64,000 nt of DNA from Bdellovibrio sp. UBA4095 (GTDB taxonomy: Bacteria; Bdellovibrionota; Bdellovibrionia; Bdellovibrionales; Bdellovibrionaceae), in NCBI GenBank assembly GCA_002381805.1, contig DFXZ01000004.1, positions 744,001 through 808,000 of the forward strand, given 5' to 3'. Of this stretch, positions 42,782-51,296 are shown piece after piece. Below the pieces are notes generated by a model that saw only the letters and a list, made by a program, of their open reading frames with translations, was not told where the DNA came from and made no database searches. The position numbers and the translations under genes were made by a program. Each line of letters starts with the position of its first letter. Positions within the stretch are counted from its first letter, which is position 1.

Positions 42782-43633
42782 TTATTCTGTAAATTTGAGT
42801 AAAGTTGAAAGGTCGTCTGCGATATAGCCTTCCGCCTTGTATTTCCGCGCAAGAGCAAAGTCTTCTTCATTATTAAGAGGACCTAGGTAAATCCTTCTGT
42901 TTCTACGACGCATCTCTTCAATAATCTCATCATTTATAGCTGGTCGTTTGCGGTGAGTAAGTGGCGCGATGAATACATCACCCATAAGTTGGGTTGTTGG
43001 TAAAATATAAAGAGAGTCAAAGGTTAGCAGCCTCATGATGTCGGGAAGACTTGTGCCGTAAAGCCATGTGGGCTTAAGTTCTTTAATCGCGGTAAGAATC
43101 ACCAAAGTGTCGCTTTGAACCAATGTTCTATTATCGGGCTGAACCTTTTCCAGTTCAGTGACGACGGTTCGGTGCACTTCATTCGTGTTGTCGATGATAT
43201 TAATAATAAAGCGAGTCGTTGGAAACTCCTTGTAGAAGGCCGTCAGCAATGGAGTCTGCGGAAAAACCTCGCGGATTTTCCGCCAGTCATATTCTGCAAT
43301 TTTGCCGCCGGTAAAAATCGGTTCTGTAGGGCGCTTTGCCTGCTCTTCCTGCTTCTTTTGAATGAATTCGTTATCATTCGAGGAAGGAAGAACGAAGGCC
43401 ACCCTGTCCTTTGACACGCGAACATCCAGCCACAGAACAACATCCGGACGAACCTTCACGGCCTCTTGGGCCTCAGTCAAAGTTTCAGTTTTGACGATCA
43501 GGATGGGCTCGGCCCCCCCGAAAAAAGCATGTTGGTAAACTGGAAAGGTCTGGCTGAGCCCCCAAATACGGGCCATCAGAACAAGAACACCCAGGGTCAA
43601 GAAGGTAAAAACTGTAATAATAATAATTCTCAT
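42782..43633 (-). CDS. Membrane-anchored GDPD-fold protein, catalytic residues missing
   Basis: 283 residues from the ATG at 43633; a start 51 nt further upstream would put residues before the membrane helix and is less likely. A signal anchor (about 1-24) precedes a domain resembling glycerophosphodiester phosphodiesterase: VVLWLDVRVSKDRVAFV aligns with the ELDVRLTKDGVPVV motif, and a C-terminal barrel strand YIADDLSTLLKF with the typical GxxTDxP region. The catalytic His-Arg near the start appears as HAF, the PENT stretch is gone, Glu of ELDV is Leu, and the HD pair is replaced by LPS. Probably non-enzymatic; ligand unknown. Confidence 0.65.
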   Translation of the reverse strand: MRIIIITVFTFLTLGVLVLMARIWGLSQTFPVYQHAFFGGAEPILIVKTETLTEAQEAVKVRPDVVLWLDVRVSKDRVAFVLPSSNDNEFIQKKQEEQAKRPTEPIFTGGKIAEYDWRKIREVFPQTPLLTAFYKEFPTTRFIINIIDNTNEVHRTVVTELEKVQPDNRTLVQSDTLVILTAIKELKPTWLYGTSLPDIMRLLTFDSLYILPTTQLMGDVFIAPLTHRKRPAINDEIIEEMRRRNRRIYLGPLNNEEDFALARKYKAEGYIADDLSTLLKFTE

Positions 43634-43712
43634 AGGACTTTCGTATAGCACTCTAAGCTTCTGAAAACACCACCTTTTTGGCAAACTCGAAGAAACTTTC
43701 CTGTCACGATCT

Positions 43713-43739
43713 TAAATACGTTAAAATTTGACGTATTTA
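43713..43739. promoter_or_regulatory. Perfect inverted repeat, candidate Rrf2 operator
   Basis: TAAATACGT (43713-43721) and ACGTATTTA (43731-43739) are exact reverse complements with 9 nt between them. It lies about 80 nt before the rrf2 start and about 80 nt before the divergent GDPD-like start. Size and position suit a dimeric regulator, most simply the adjacent Rrf2 protein. Confidence 0.55.
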
Positions 43740-43818
43740 GGTTGTTTTTCATTTCGCTTTCGTTTAGAAATGCCCCCAAGGCGATGTCAAAAATCACCCG
43801 CAATAAATAGGTAGGCCT

Positions 43819-44262
43819 ATGAATAAGATTAATCGCAAACTTGAATATGCTCTGATGGCTCTTAAGTATATGAGCCAAAAGATACCCGGAGAGCTGACTT
43901 CTGCCAAAGAGGTTTCTGATGCTTTTCAGACCCCATTTGATGCGACTGCGCGTGTTATGCAGCAGATGGCAACAAAAGGTGGAATTTTGCGTTCTGAGTA
44001 TGGAGCAAGCGGTGGTTATCAGATCACGAAAGACCTCGCCAAAGTTTCTATTCACGACCTTCTTGAAATGATCGAAGGGCCTACGGCGTTAGTAAAGTGC
44101 TTGCACAAGGAGTGTGATATTCAAGTGCGCTGCAACATCATCTCTCCAGTGACAACCTTAAATCAGCGTTTGACTGAGTTCTATAAAAGTCAGTCTTTAA
44201 AAGACTTATTATGTGACAAGGCGACATCGTCTAAAAAATCTGAAGTGGTGGCTCATGGATAA
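43819..44262 (+). CDS. Rrf2-family Fe-S cluster regulator of the suf operon
   Basis: 147 residues. Winged-helix DNA-binding domain (about 1-80: RKLEYALMALKYMSQ, then GGILRSEYGASGGYQIT) typical of Rrf2/IscR proteins. Three Cys at 94, 99 and 105 (spacing 4 and 5 residues between) sit where IscR binds its cluster. It probably senses Fe-S status and controls the suf genes that follow. The stop overlaps the sufB start by 8 nt. IscR proper has spacing 5 and 5, so this is a related, not identical, arrangement. Confidence 0.9.
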   Translation: MNKINRKLEYALMALKYMSQKIPGELTSAKEVSDAFQTPFDATARVMQQMATKGGILRSEYGASGGYQITKDLAKVSIHDLLEMIEGPTALVKCLHKECDIQVRCNIISPVTTLNQRLTEFYKSQSLKDLLCDKATSSKKSEVVAHG

Positions 44263-45706
44263 TAAATCTTCTAACAACCCACTTGAGAGTTACGAATATA
44301 AATATGGATTCACGACAGATATCGAAACCGATCAGGTTCCGCTGGGCTTGAACGAAGATATTATTCGTCTCATTTCAAGTAAAAAAAATGAACCAGAGTG
44401 GATGCTCGAATATCGCCTGAAGGCTTTTCGTCACTGGCAAACTATGGTCGAGCCGACTTGGGCTCATGTCTCTTATCCTAAGATTGATTTCCAGGCGATT
44501 CGCTATTACTCCGCTCCTAAAAAAACGAAAGAGGGCGACGCGCCAAAATCAATGGATGATCTAGATCCAGAACTGATTAAGACTTTCGAGAAACTTGGTA
44601 TTCCTTTATCAGAACAGAAGCGAATTTCTGGTATTGCAGTTGACGTCGTTTTCGATTCCGTATCCGTGGGGACGAGTCATACCGAAGTGCTTGATAAGGC
44701 GGGAGTGATTTTCTGCTCGATTTCTGAAGCTGTTCAAAAGCATCCAGATCTGGTTAAAAAGTATTTTGGTTCGGTGGTTCCCTATGCCGATAACTATTAT
44801 GCCGCTCTGAACGCGGCAGTATTTACAGATGGATCGTTCTGCTACATCCCTAAAGGGGTTCGTTGTCCCATCGATCTATCGACATACTTCCGCATCAATG
44901 CCAAGGATACTGGACAATTTGAAAGAACCCTATTGATTTGCGATGAGGGTGGTTACGTCAATTATCTTGAAGGTTGTACGGCACCTCAGCGTGACGAAAA
45001 TCAATTGCATGCGGCAGTGGTAGAGCTGGTCGCTTTGGACAATGCCGAAATTAAATATTCGACAGTTCAGAACTGGTATACGGGCGACAAAGAAGGTCGC
45101 GGTGGTATCTATAATTTCGTGACCAAGCGAGGAAAAGCCGCCGGCAAGAACTCGAAGATTTCGTGGACTCAGGTTGAATCAGGTTCTGCAATTACTTGGA
45201 AGTATCCATCTTGTATTCTTCAGGGAGATAACTCTGAGGGTGCGTTCTATTCAGTTGCGTTGACTCACGATAAAATGCAAGCCGATACCGGAACCAAGAT
45301 GATTCATATTGGTAAAAATACTAAGAGCACGATTATCTCTAAAGGTATTTCTACAGGTCAATCTTCGAATGCCTATCGAGGGCAGGTTAAAATTATGCCT
45401 TCGGCAGAAAACGCCCGCAACTACTCACAATGTGATTCAATGTTGGTGGGTGATCAGTGCAGCGCTAGTACGTATCCGTATATTGAAGTTAAAAACAAAA
45501 CGGCGACATTGGAACACGAAGCAACAACTTCGCGGATTAGTGAAGATCAGATTTTCTATCTTCAGTCGCGGGGCATGGATATGGAAAAAACTATATCCAT
45601 GCTGGTGAATGGCTTTTGTAAAGAAGTCTTTAAAGAGCTGCCTCTGGAGTTTTCGGTTGAGGCTGTAAAACTGATTGAAATGAAACTTGAAAATTCTGTT
45701 GGATAA
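44255..45706 (+). CDS. sufB: Fe-S cluster scaffold protein SufB
   Basis: 483 residues from the ATG at 44255 within the rrf2 end. SufB family motifs: KYGFTTDIETDQVPLGLNEDIIRLIS, then YIPKGVRCPIDLSTYFRINA, then YLEGCTAPQRDENQLHAAVVELVA and the C-terminal SRISEDQIFYLQSRGM. With SufC and SufD it forms the SufBC2D complex on which Fe-S clusters are built in the cytoplasm. Full length. Confidence 0.96.
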   Translation: MDNKSSNNPLESYEYKYGFTTDIETDQVPLGLNEDIIRLISSKKNEPEWMLEYRLKAFRHWQTMVEPTWAHVSYPKIDFQAIRYYSAPKKTKEGDAPKSMDDLDPELIKTFEKLGIPLSEQKRISGIAVDVVFDSVSVGTSHTEVLDKAGVIFCSISEAVQKHPDLVKKYFGSVVPYADNYYAALNAAVFTDGSFCYIPKGVRCPIDLSTYFRINAKDTGQFERTLLICDEGGYVNYLEGCTAPQRDENQLHAAVVELVALDNAEIKYSTVQNWYTGDKEGRGGIYNFVTKRGKAAGKNSKISWTQVESGSAITWKYPSCILQGDNSEGAFYSVALTHDKMQADTGTKMIHIGKNTKSTIISKGISTGQSSNAYRGQVKIMPSAENARNYSQCDSMLVGDQCSASTYPYIEVKNKTATLEHEATTSRISEDQIFYLQSRGMDMEKTISMLVNGFCKEVFKELPLEFSVEAVKLIEMKLENSVG

Positions 45707-45721
45707 AGTTGGGAAAATAAA

Positions 45722-46474
45722 ATGTTAGAAATTAAAAACCTCCACGCTCGAGTTGAAGAAAAAGAAATCCTTAAAGGTTTGAACCTGACGATCAAGCCAG
45801 GAGAAGTACACGCTATCATGGGGCCTAACGGTTCTGGAAAGTCGACACTTTCAAAAGTCCTTGCGGGGCACCCTGCTTACGAGGTGACTTCAGGCGAAGT
45901 GAATTACGAAATCAATTTTCAAATGAAAAATCTTTTAGATCTCGATCCCGACGAAAGAGCCAAAGAAGGAATCTTCTTGGCTTTTCAATACCCAGTGGAG
46001 GTCCCTGGAGTATCGAATTTTACGTTCCTGCATACGGCATTTAATTCGATTTTGGAGCATCAAGGTTCTGAGCCAATGCCAGAAGGGGAGTTCCGAGAGT
46101 TCCTGCACCAGAAGATGAAATTGGTCAGCATGAAGCCCGAATACTTGGATCGCCCCGTCAACACAGGCTTTTCTGGCGGCGAAAAAAAGAAGAACGAGAT
46201 TTTGCAGATGGCGGTCTTATCTCCGCGACTTGCTCTATTGGATGAAACTGATTCTGGACTTGATATCGATGCGCTTCGTGTGGTTTCGGAAGGCGTGAAT
46301 AAGCTTCGTCGCAAGGACAATGCGATTGTTATGGTCACTCATTACCAGCGTCTTTTGGACTATATCAAGCCCGATTACGTTCATGTGTTACTTGGTGGAA
46401 AAATTGTTGAAACTGGTGACGCGTCTCTGGCTTTAAAACTTGAGGAGCGCGGCTACGACTGGCTTGTGAAGTAG
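45722..46474 (+). CDS. sufC: Fe-S assembly ATPase SufC
   Basis: 250 residues. ABC-type ATPase: Walker A GPNGSGKST, signature FSGGEKKKNEI, Walker B LALLDETDSGLD and the H-loop VMVTHYQRLLDYI, with the SufC-specific FQYPVEVPGV. It drives conformational changes in SufBCD. It follows sufB by 15 nt and precedes sufD by 8 nt. Confidence 0.96.
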   Translation: MLEIKNLHARVEEKEILKGLNLTIKPGEVHAIMGPNGSGKSTLSKVLAGHPAYEVTSGEVNYEINFQMKNLLDLDPDERAKEGIFLAFQYPVEVPGVSNFTFLHTAFNSILEHQGSEPMPEGEFREFLHQKMKLVSMKPEYLDRPVNTGFSGGEKKKNEILQMAVLSPRLALLDETDSGLDIDALRVVSEGVNKLRRKDNAIVMVTHYQRLLDYIKPDYVHVLLGGKIVETGDASLALKLEERGYDWLVK

Positions 46475-46482
46475 GACTTTTT

Positions 46483-47757
46483 ATGAATATTTTTTCTGAC
46501 TACGACAGATTTGTAAAAGCCTTTCCTGCCAAAGGGGCGTTGGCGGCATTCCGTCAGTCCGGACAGGACTATGCTTTGCAAAAAGGACTCCCCACGCGAA
46601 AAGATGAAGACTGGCACTATACCAGTGTAAAGGCCGTGAGCGATCTTCAATTCACGTCAGACTTGGGCAGTTCGGCACCGCTGAACTCTGACCTGGTTAC
46701 AGAAATAAAGAAACATCTTAATCCGCAATTTACTAATGTTGTATTTGTTAATGGCATCCTTGAAAAATCCCTTACTGATGATTTGCCATTTGGCTTTGCT
46801 TTGAAAGAAGACTTTGCGTTCCCTACAAAATTTGACGATGCCTTCGACGCTGTCAATGGAGCATACGCATACAATCCGCTAAGCATTTCTTTAGCCAAGG
46901 AAACGGCTGTGGAAAAACCTGTGAATTTCTTATTTTTCACAGCCAAAAGCCCGAGTTCCCCGCGAATGCTTCATCCACGTTTACAGATTGATATTGGCGC
47001 TAGGTCATCGGTTAGAATTCTCGAGAGTTATTACGGTGATCAGGACAGTCGGTATTTGGTGAACTCTGTGGTAGAGCTTAACGTTGCCGACAGCGCCAAG
47101 GTCACCTATGCACGCATTCAGGCTGACACAGAATCGGCTTTTAATATTGGCCGAACTCGGATCAATGTAGAGAAAAATGCAACCCTAGAGACCATGGCTT
47201 TTTCAGTAGGGGCACAGCTTTCTCGTCATACGCTTGAAGTGGCTCTGAAGGGGCCAGGTTCAAGTTCTGGCATCTTTGGTGTCTATGCCACACGTGGATC
47301 TCAACACTCTGACAACACGACTTTGATCGATCATCAAGTGGGGGAGTGTTCAACAGAGCAGCTCTATAAAGGAATTCTTGATAATGAATCGCGAGCTGTC
47401 TTTAGCGGAAAAGTATTAATTCAGAAGGGTGCGCAGAAGGCAAACTCATCGCAGCTGAACAACAACCTTCTTTTAAGTCAGAAAGCTGAGGCTGATAGCA
47501 AGCCTATGCTTGATATTTATGCCGATGATGTAAAAGCAGCGCACGGATCGACAGTGGGGCAATTGAACAAAGAAGAGTTGTTCTATTTATTGTCTCGATC
47601 CATTCCGAAGCACAAGGCCATTTCAATGCTAAGTTACGGCTTTTTGTCGGAAGTGATTTATAAAATCTCAGACGAAAAGATCCAACACTGGCTGTCACTA
47701 CACCTTGATCAGGCTTTCGCTCGCCTGCAGGTGGCGGAGGCAACGCAAAAGTCTTAA
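46483..47757 (+). CDS. sufD: Fe-S assembly protein SufD
   Basis: 424 residues. Less conserved N-terminus (RKDEDWHYTSVKAV is the SufD hallmark) and the SufB/SufD beta-helix core, ending in the shared HGSTVGQLNKEELFYLLSRSI. It pairs with SufB in the SufBC2D scaffold. AGGA precedes the ATG. Confidence 0.94.
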   Translation: MNIFSDYDRFVKAFPAKGALAAFRQSGQDYALQKGLPTRKDEDWHYTSVKAVSDLQFTSDLGSSAPLNSDLVTEIKKHLNPQFTNVVFVNGILEKSLTDDLPFGFALKEDFAFPTKFDDAFDAVNGAYAYNPLSISLAKETAVEKPVNFLFFTAKSPSSPRMLHPRLQIDIGARSSVRILESYYGDQDSRYLVNSVVELNVADSAKVTYARIQADTESAFNIGRTRINVEKNATLETMAFSVGAQLSRHTLEVALKGPGSSSGIFGVYATRGSQHSDNTTLIDHQVGECSTEQLYKGILDNESRAVFSGKVLIQKGAQKANSSQLNNNLLLSQKAEADSKPMLDIYADDVKAAHGSTVGQLNKEELFYLLSRSIPKHKAISMLSYGFLSEVIYKISDEKIQHWLSLHLDQAFARLQVAEATQKS

Positions 47758-47783
47758 ATGGACTTTGCGAAAGGATAGCAAAC

Positions 47784-49010
47784 ATGAATGAACAGGAATT
47801 TTTCGAGAACGTTAGATCCGAGTTTCCAGCCTTGAAGCAGAAAGTTCATGGTAAGGACTTGGTTTATCTCGACAGTGCTGCGACGACTTTGAAGCCTCAG
47901 TCGGTCATCGAACGAATTACAAACTTTTATATGTACGAGACCTCTAACGTCCATCGTGGAGCACATTATTTAGGTGATGTGGCAACTCAGCTTTTTGAAT
48001 CCGCCAGAGTTCGTTTTGCTCAGTTTATTAATGCTGGGCAAACAGAGGAGATCATTTTCGTCAGAGGAACGACTGAAGGTGTTAATTTAATCGCCAGCAC
48101 CTGGGGCCTTACCAACTTAATCGAGGGCGATGAAATCCTTATCACTGAGATGGAGCATCACGCTAACATCGTGCCGTGGCAGATGCTTGCCGAAAGAGTT
48201 GGAGCTAAAGTTATCGCGGCTCAGGTCAGCGAAAGTGGAGAGCTCGATCTAGAGGACTTTAAAAGAAAACTCACTCCGAAAGTTAAAGTTGTCGCTGTGA
48301 CGGGATGTTCAAACACACTCGGTTCAATTAATGATATCAAGTTATTGTCACGCCTTGCACATGAAGTGGGAGCTCTGATTGTTGTTGACGGCGCACAGCT
48401 TGTATCTTTCAGGCCGGTAGATGTTCAAGAGCTTGATTGCGATTTCTTTGTCTTTTCGGCGCATAAGATTTTTGGTCCCTTTGGCTTTGGCGTGGTTTAT
48501 GGCAAGCGGGACATTTTGGAAAAAATGCCTCCCTATCAGGGTGGCGGTAGTATGATTGCCAAGGTGGCTATCGAAAAGACGACATTCAATGATGTACCCT
48601 ACCGCTTTGAGGCCGGAACGCCACATATTGAAGGGGCCGTTGGACTGCACGCGGCTATCGACTTTATTGAAAAAGTGGGCATGGATAGAATTCGAGCGCA
48701 TGAGGTTGATCTACTAGAATATGCGACGACTCAGCTTCAGGCGATTCCTGAAGTTGTTATTTATGGATCGACAAAGAATAAAGGACCGATCATTTCCTTC
48801 AATTTGAGAGGCGCTCATCATTCCGATGTGGGACAGATCCTTGATCAGGAAGGCGTTGCTGTCCGAGCTGGACATCATTGCACTCAACCATTGATGGCTC
48901 GCCTGGGCATTCCTGGGACTGTGCGCGCTTCCTTTTCCGTGTATAATAATCGTAAAGATATTGATCAATTGGTTCAAGCCGTGGTGAAAGCCCGGGAGTT
49001 ATTGTTATGA
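47784..49010 (+). CDS. sufS: Cysteine desulfurase SufS
   Basis: 408 residues. Class V aminotransferase fold: YLDSAATTLKP at the N-terminus, TEMEHHANIVPWQ, the PLP-binding Lys in FSAHKIFGPFG (about 228) and the catalytic Cys in RAGHHCTQPLM (about 365). It takes sulfur from cysteine and supplies it to SufBCD. Usually SufE or SufU accepts the sulfur; neither gene is present here. Its stop overlaps the next ATG (ATGA). Confidence 0.96.
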   Translation: MNEQEFFENVRSEFPALKQKVHGKDLVYLDSAATTLKPQSVIERITNFYMYETSNVHRGAHYLGDVATQLFESARVRFAQFINAGQTEEIIFVRGTTEGVNLIASTWGLTNLIEGDEILITEMEHHANIVPWQMLAERVGAKVIAAQVSESGELDLEDFKRKLTPKVKVVAVTGCSNTLGSINDIKLLSRLAHEVGALIVVDGAQLVSFRPVDVQELDCDFFVFSAHKIFGPFGFGVVYGKRDILEKMPPYQGGGSMIAKVAIEKTTFNDVPYRFEAGTPHIEGAVGLHAAIDFIEKVGMDRIRAHEVDLLEYATTQLQAIPEVVIYGSTKNKGPIISFNLRGAHHSDVGQILDQEGVAVRAGHHCTQPLMARLGIPGTVRASFSVYNNRKDIDQLVQAVVKARELLL

Positions 49011-49573
49011 GCACAAACACACAAGAGACACTTATCAGAATTCAAGCAACGCCGAACCCTAATGCCTGGAAGTTCATTATGGACAAGCCCGTGCTGAACG
49101 AAGGAAAAGCGACCTATTCAGATATTCAGGAGGCCGATCAAAGTCCTCTGGCAAGTTCGCTGTTTCAAGTTGATGGTGTACGGCAGGTTCATTTTTTCCA
49201 GAATGTGATTACTGTAACTCACAGCTTTGATGCTGATCCGGAAGAGATCCAGAAAAATGTGTGCTCAGTCATTCAGACTCGAATGCCCATGCACAACCCT
49301 AATCAAACTCGCAAAGACGAAAAGATGCTTCGCCGTGAAAGCCTTTCACCTGAATTGAAACAGATCGAAGAGATTTTGGATCAAACTGTTCGTCCTGGTT
49401 TGCAAGGTGATGGCGGAGATATCGAGGTAGTGAAATACGAAGAAAACAAACTCTACGTATTCTATCAAGGTGCATGTGGAACCTGCCCAAGTGCAACATC
49501 AGGAACTCTCATGGCGATCGAAGGAATTCTGCGCGATAGTTTTAATCCTGAGATAGAAGTTATTCCCGTTTAG
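49007..49573 (+). CDS. Nfu-type Fe-S carrier (Nfu_N plus NifU C-terminal domain)
   Basis: 188 residues. The N-terminal half (about 8-95) has ATPNPNAWKFIMDKPV, the Nfu_N signature; the C-terminal half (about 110-188) is the NifU domain with RPGLQGDGGDIEV and the CxxC in GACGTCPS (about 156 and 159), which binds a cluster between two subunits. It passes clusters from the Suf scaffold to target proteins. The end overlaps the convergent DUF748-like gene by 14 nt. Confidence 0.93.
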   Translation: MSTNTQETLIRIQATPNPNAWKFIMDKPVLNEGKATYSDIQEADQSPLASSLFQVDGVRQVHFFQNVITVTHSFDADPEEIQKNVCSVIQTRMPMHNPNQTRKDEKMLRRESLSPELKQIEEILDQTVRPGLQGDGGDIEVVKYEENKLYVFYQGACGTCPSATSGTLMAIEGILRDSFNPEIEVIPV

Positions 49574-50645
49574 TTTTTTCGGGCACATCTTTTAGGTCGA
49601 TATCATGATCAACCTTTTGCTTTAGAGGCTCCCTGAAGGCATTGCTTAAAGCTGACATAATCGCATCTTTGGTTTCCACGTTGGGTTTTTTAAGCGGCCC
49701 TTCGAAATCGACTTGAGTGGCGGCACTTCCATCTTTCGAAGCTCTCAGTAAAACATTGGTCATCCCACCTGTGACCTCAAGCAAAAGGTGCTTTCCGCTG
49801 ATAAAGTTCTCGTTGTTCTTTATAAAGTCGGCTTTCTTTAAAAAGGGCTTTACATAGCCTGCGACTCTTCCTTCCTTAGTGGCGACTTCCGAATAGACGT
49901 TGAAGGTACCTCTGGTGAAGGTAACAGGGCCATAAACTCGTAGGTAATCATTAACTTCCCTTAAATTGAAGTCCTCCAACTTAAAGCTGCCATCAAAAAC
50001 GGGTTCCTTTTTTAGAGCATTGAATCGACCCTTAGAGCTAATTTTGCCAGATTTTTCGAGTTGAGCATTCAGGGTGAAGCTGCTGGGCATCTGCTTTTTA
50101 CTCGCAGTATTTTTCAGATTTTTGGCCTCAAGATTAATGTCGGTGACCGAAACCTCTACGGGAATTTTGAAGTCGTTGTTGTAAAAATGAAAGGCGCTCT
50201 TCTCTAAATTGAAAGACGAAATTTCAATAGGTATAAATTCTTTTAGTATCTTGCGCCAATCCTTCGGCGCCTGTTTTTTGTCCGGAAAGGCGCTATCTAC
50301 ATAATTAACTGTTAAACCATAGACGCTGACATCACTCAGTATTTCTCCGCGGAAAAGTTCTTTCCAGGCAATCGTGACAGTTGCCGTCTGAAGATCAACG
50401 AGCGGTCGTTTTTCGCCGACATTTGTTTGCCAGATTTTAAGCCCTTGGATTCGATAAGCTCCTCGCAACAAAGCAAGGTCGAAGTCTTCAAGGTGGCCTT
50501 GCATGTTCTCAAGCTTGTTATTTAGGTACCAGTTGGCACCAGCGGTTACAGCGTAAGGTGTCGCAATTCTTATACCTAAAAGTACGAGGATGGTAATAAG
50601 GACGGCCTTATTGATTTTCTTGAAAATTCTCAGCTTATTGTTCAT
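49560..50645 (-). CDS. AsmA/DUF748-like envelope protein
   Basis: 361 residues. An N-terminal membrane helix (about 13-33) is followed by a large beta-rich periplasmic region of the DUF748/AsmA type (LLRGAYRIQGLKIWQ, LVDLQTATVTIAWKELF, GSFKLEDFNLREVNDYLR). AsmA-like proteins form grooves linking inner and outer membranes and are associated with lipid transport; function here is by family only. The stop is within the nfu 3' end. The tail is charged (about 335-361). Confidence 0.75.
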   Translation of the reverse strand: MNNKLRIFKKINKAVLITILVLLGIRIATPYAVTAGANWYLNNKLENMQGHLEDFDLALLRGAYRIQGLKIWQTNVGEKRPLVDLQTATVTIAWKELFRGEILSDVSVYGLTVNYVDSAFPDKKQAPKDWRKILKEFIPIEISSFNLEKSAFHFYNNDFKIPVEVSVTDINLEAKNLKNTASKKQMPSSFTLNAQLEKSGKISSKGRFNALKKEPVFDGSFKLEDFNLREVNDYLRVYGPVTFTRGTFNVYSEVATKEGRVAGYVKPFLKKADFIKNNENFISGKHLLLEVTGGMTNVLLRASKDGSAATQVDFEGPLKKPNVETKDAIMSALSNAFREPLKQKVDHDIDLKDVPEKTKRE

Positions 50646-50744
50646 GTCTTAACGTTAGCACGACTCGACGAAGTGGCCAGCCAGAGAGGATGGCTTCTTG
50701 AAACTTACACAGGATAGAGTTTCGTCAATGTTTGCTAACAATTT

Positions 50745-51296
50745 CTAACGACGAGGTCGTGTGGATTTTCTCCCAAGCTGTTCATCAGCGGATTCTTGCA
50801 TTTCGGCAGCGACTGCCTCCCAGGTATCTTGGGGTCGGCTGACTGCGATGGCAGAATTTCCAACCCGGCTTTCGCCTTTTTGGGCCCAGGCCTGAAGCGA
50901 AACTATGCGCTGCTTTTCACTGTTAAAGCCGGTGACGGTTAACTTTACTTCAACAATCTGCCCAACTTGTACGTTTGAATAGCTATCACTTAGCTGACCT
51001 TCAACGACCTGAACATCCTCTGGTAAGGTCCAAGAGAAGGAAAGATCACCGTTGATTTCCTGGTTAATGAACAATCGACCCACTAGCTGGACTTCTTCAC
51101 TGCCCGAAGTCGGTATGTTTTCCAAACTTTGAATTTCTACCTTAACCGGAGCCAGGTGTTTGCCAAGGGGTGCGGGGGTCCATTTGGCAGCCGTGGTACT
51201 TGACGGTTTGCGATTCACTTCATTCTGCAGTGCCATGCCGGAGATCCCAATAAGGAGGCCGACAACTGTTACGGCAATTAATTTTCTATTCCACAT
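50745..51296 (-). CDS. Membrane-anchored protein with beta-sandwich-like domain
   Basis: 183 residues. Uncleaved or cleaved N-terminal helix (about 6-24), then a beta-rich domain (about 50-145: VKVEIQSLENIPTSGSEEVQ, LSFSWTLPEDVQVVEG, VKLTVTGFNSEKQRIVSLQ) suggestive of an Ig-like fold, and a charged tail ending in Arg-rich TRPRR. No family recognised. Its ATG lies 19 nt inside the end of the metallopeptidase gene, so the two are co-translated and probably act together. Confidence 0.75.
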   Translation of the reverse strand: MWNRKLIAVTVVGLLIGISGMALQNEVNRKPSSTTAAKWTPAPLGKHLAPVKVEIQSLENIPTSGSEEVQLVGRLFINQEINGDLSFSWTLPEDVQVVEGQLSDSYSNVQVGQIVEVKLTVTGFNSEKQRIVSLQAWAQKGESRVGNSAIAVSRPQDTWEAVAAEMQESADEQLGRKSTRPRR

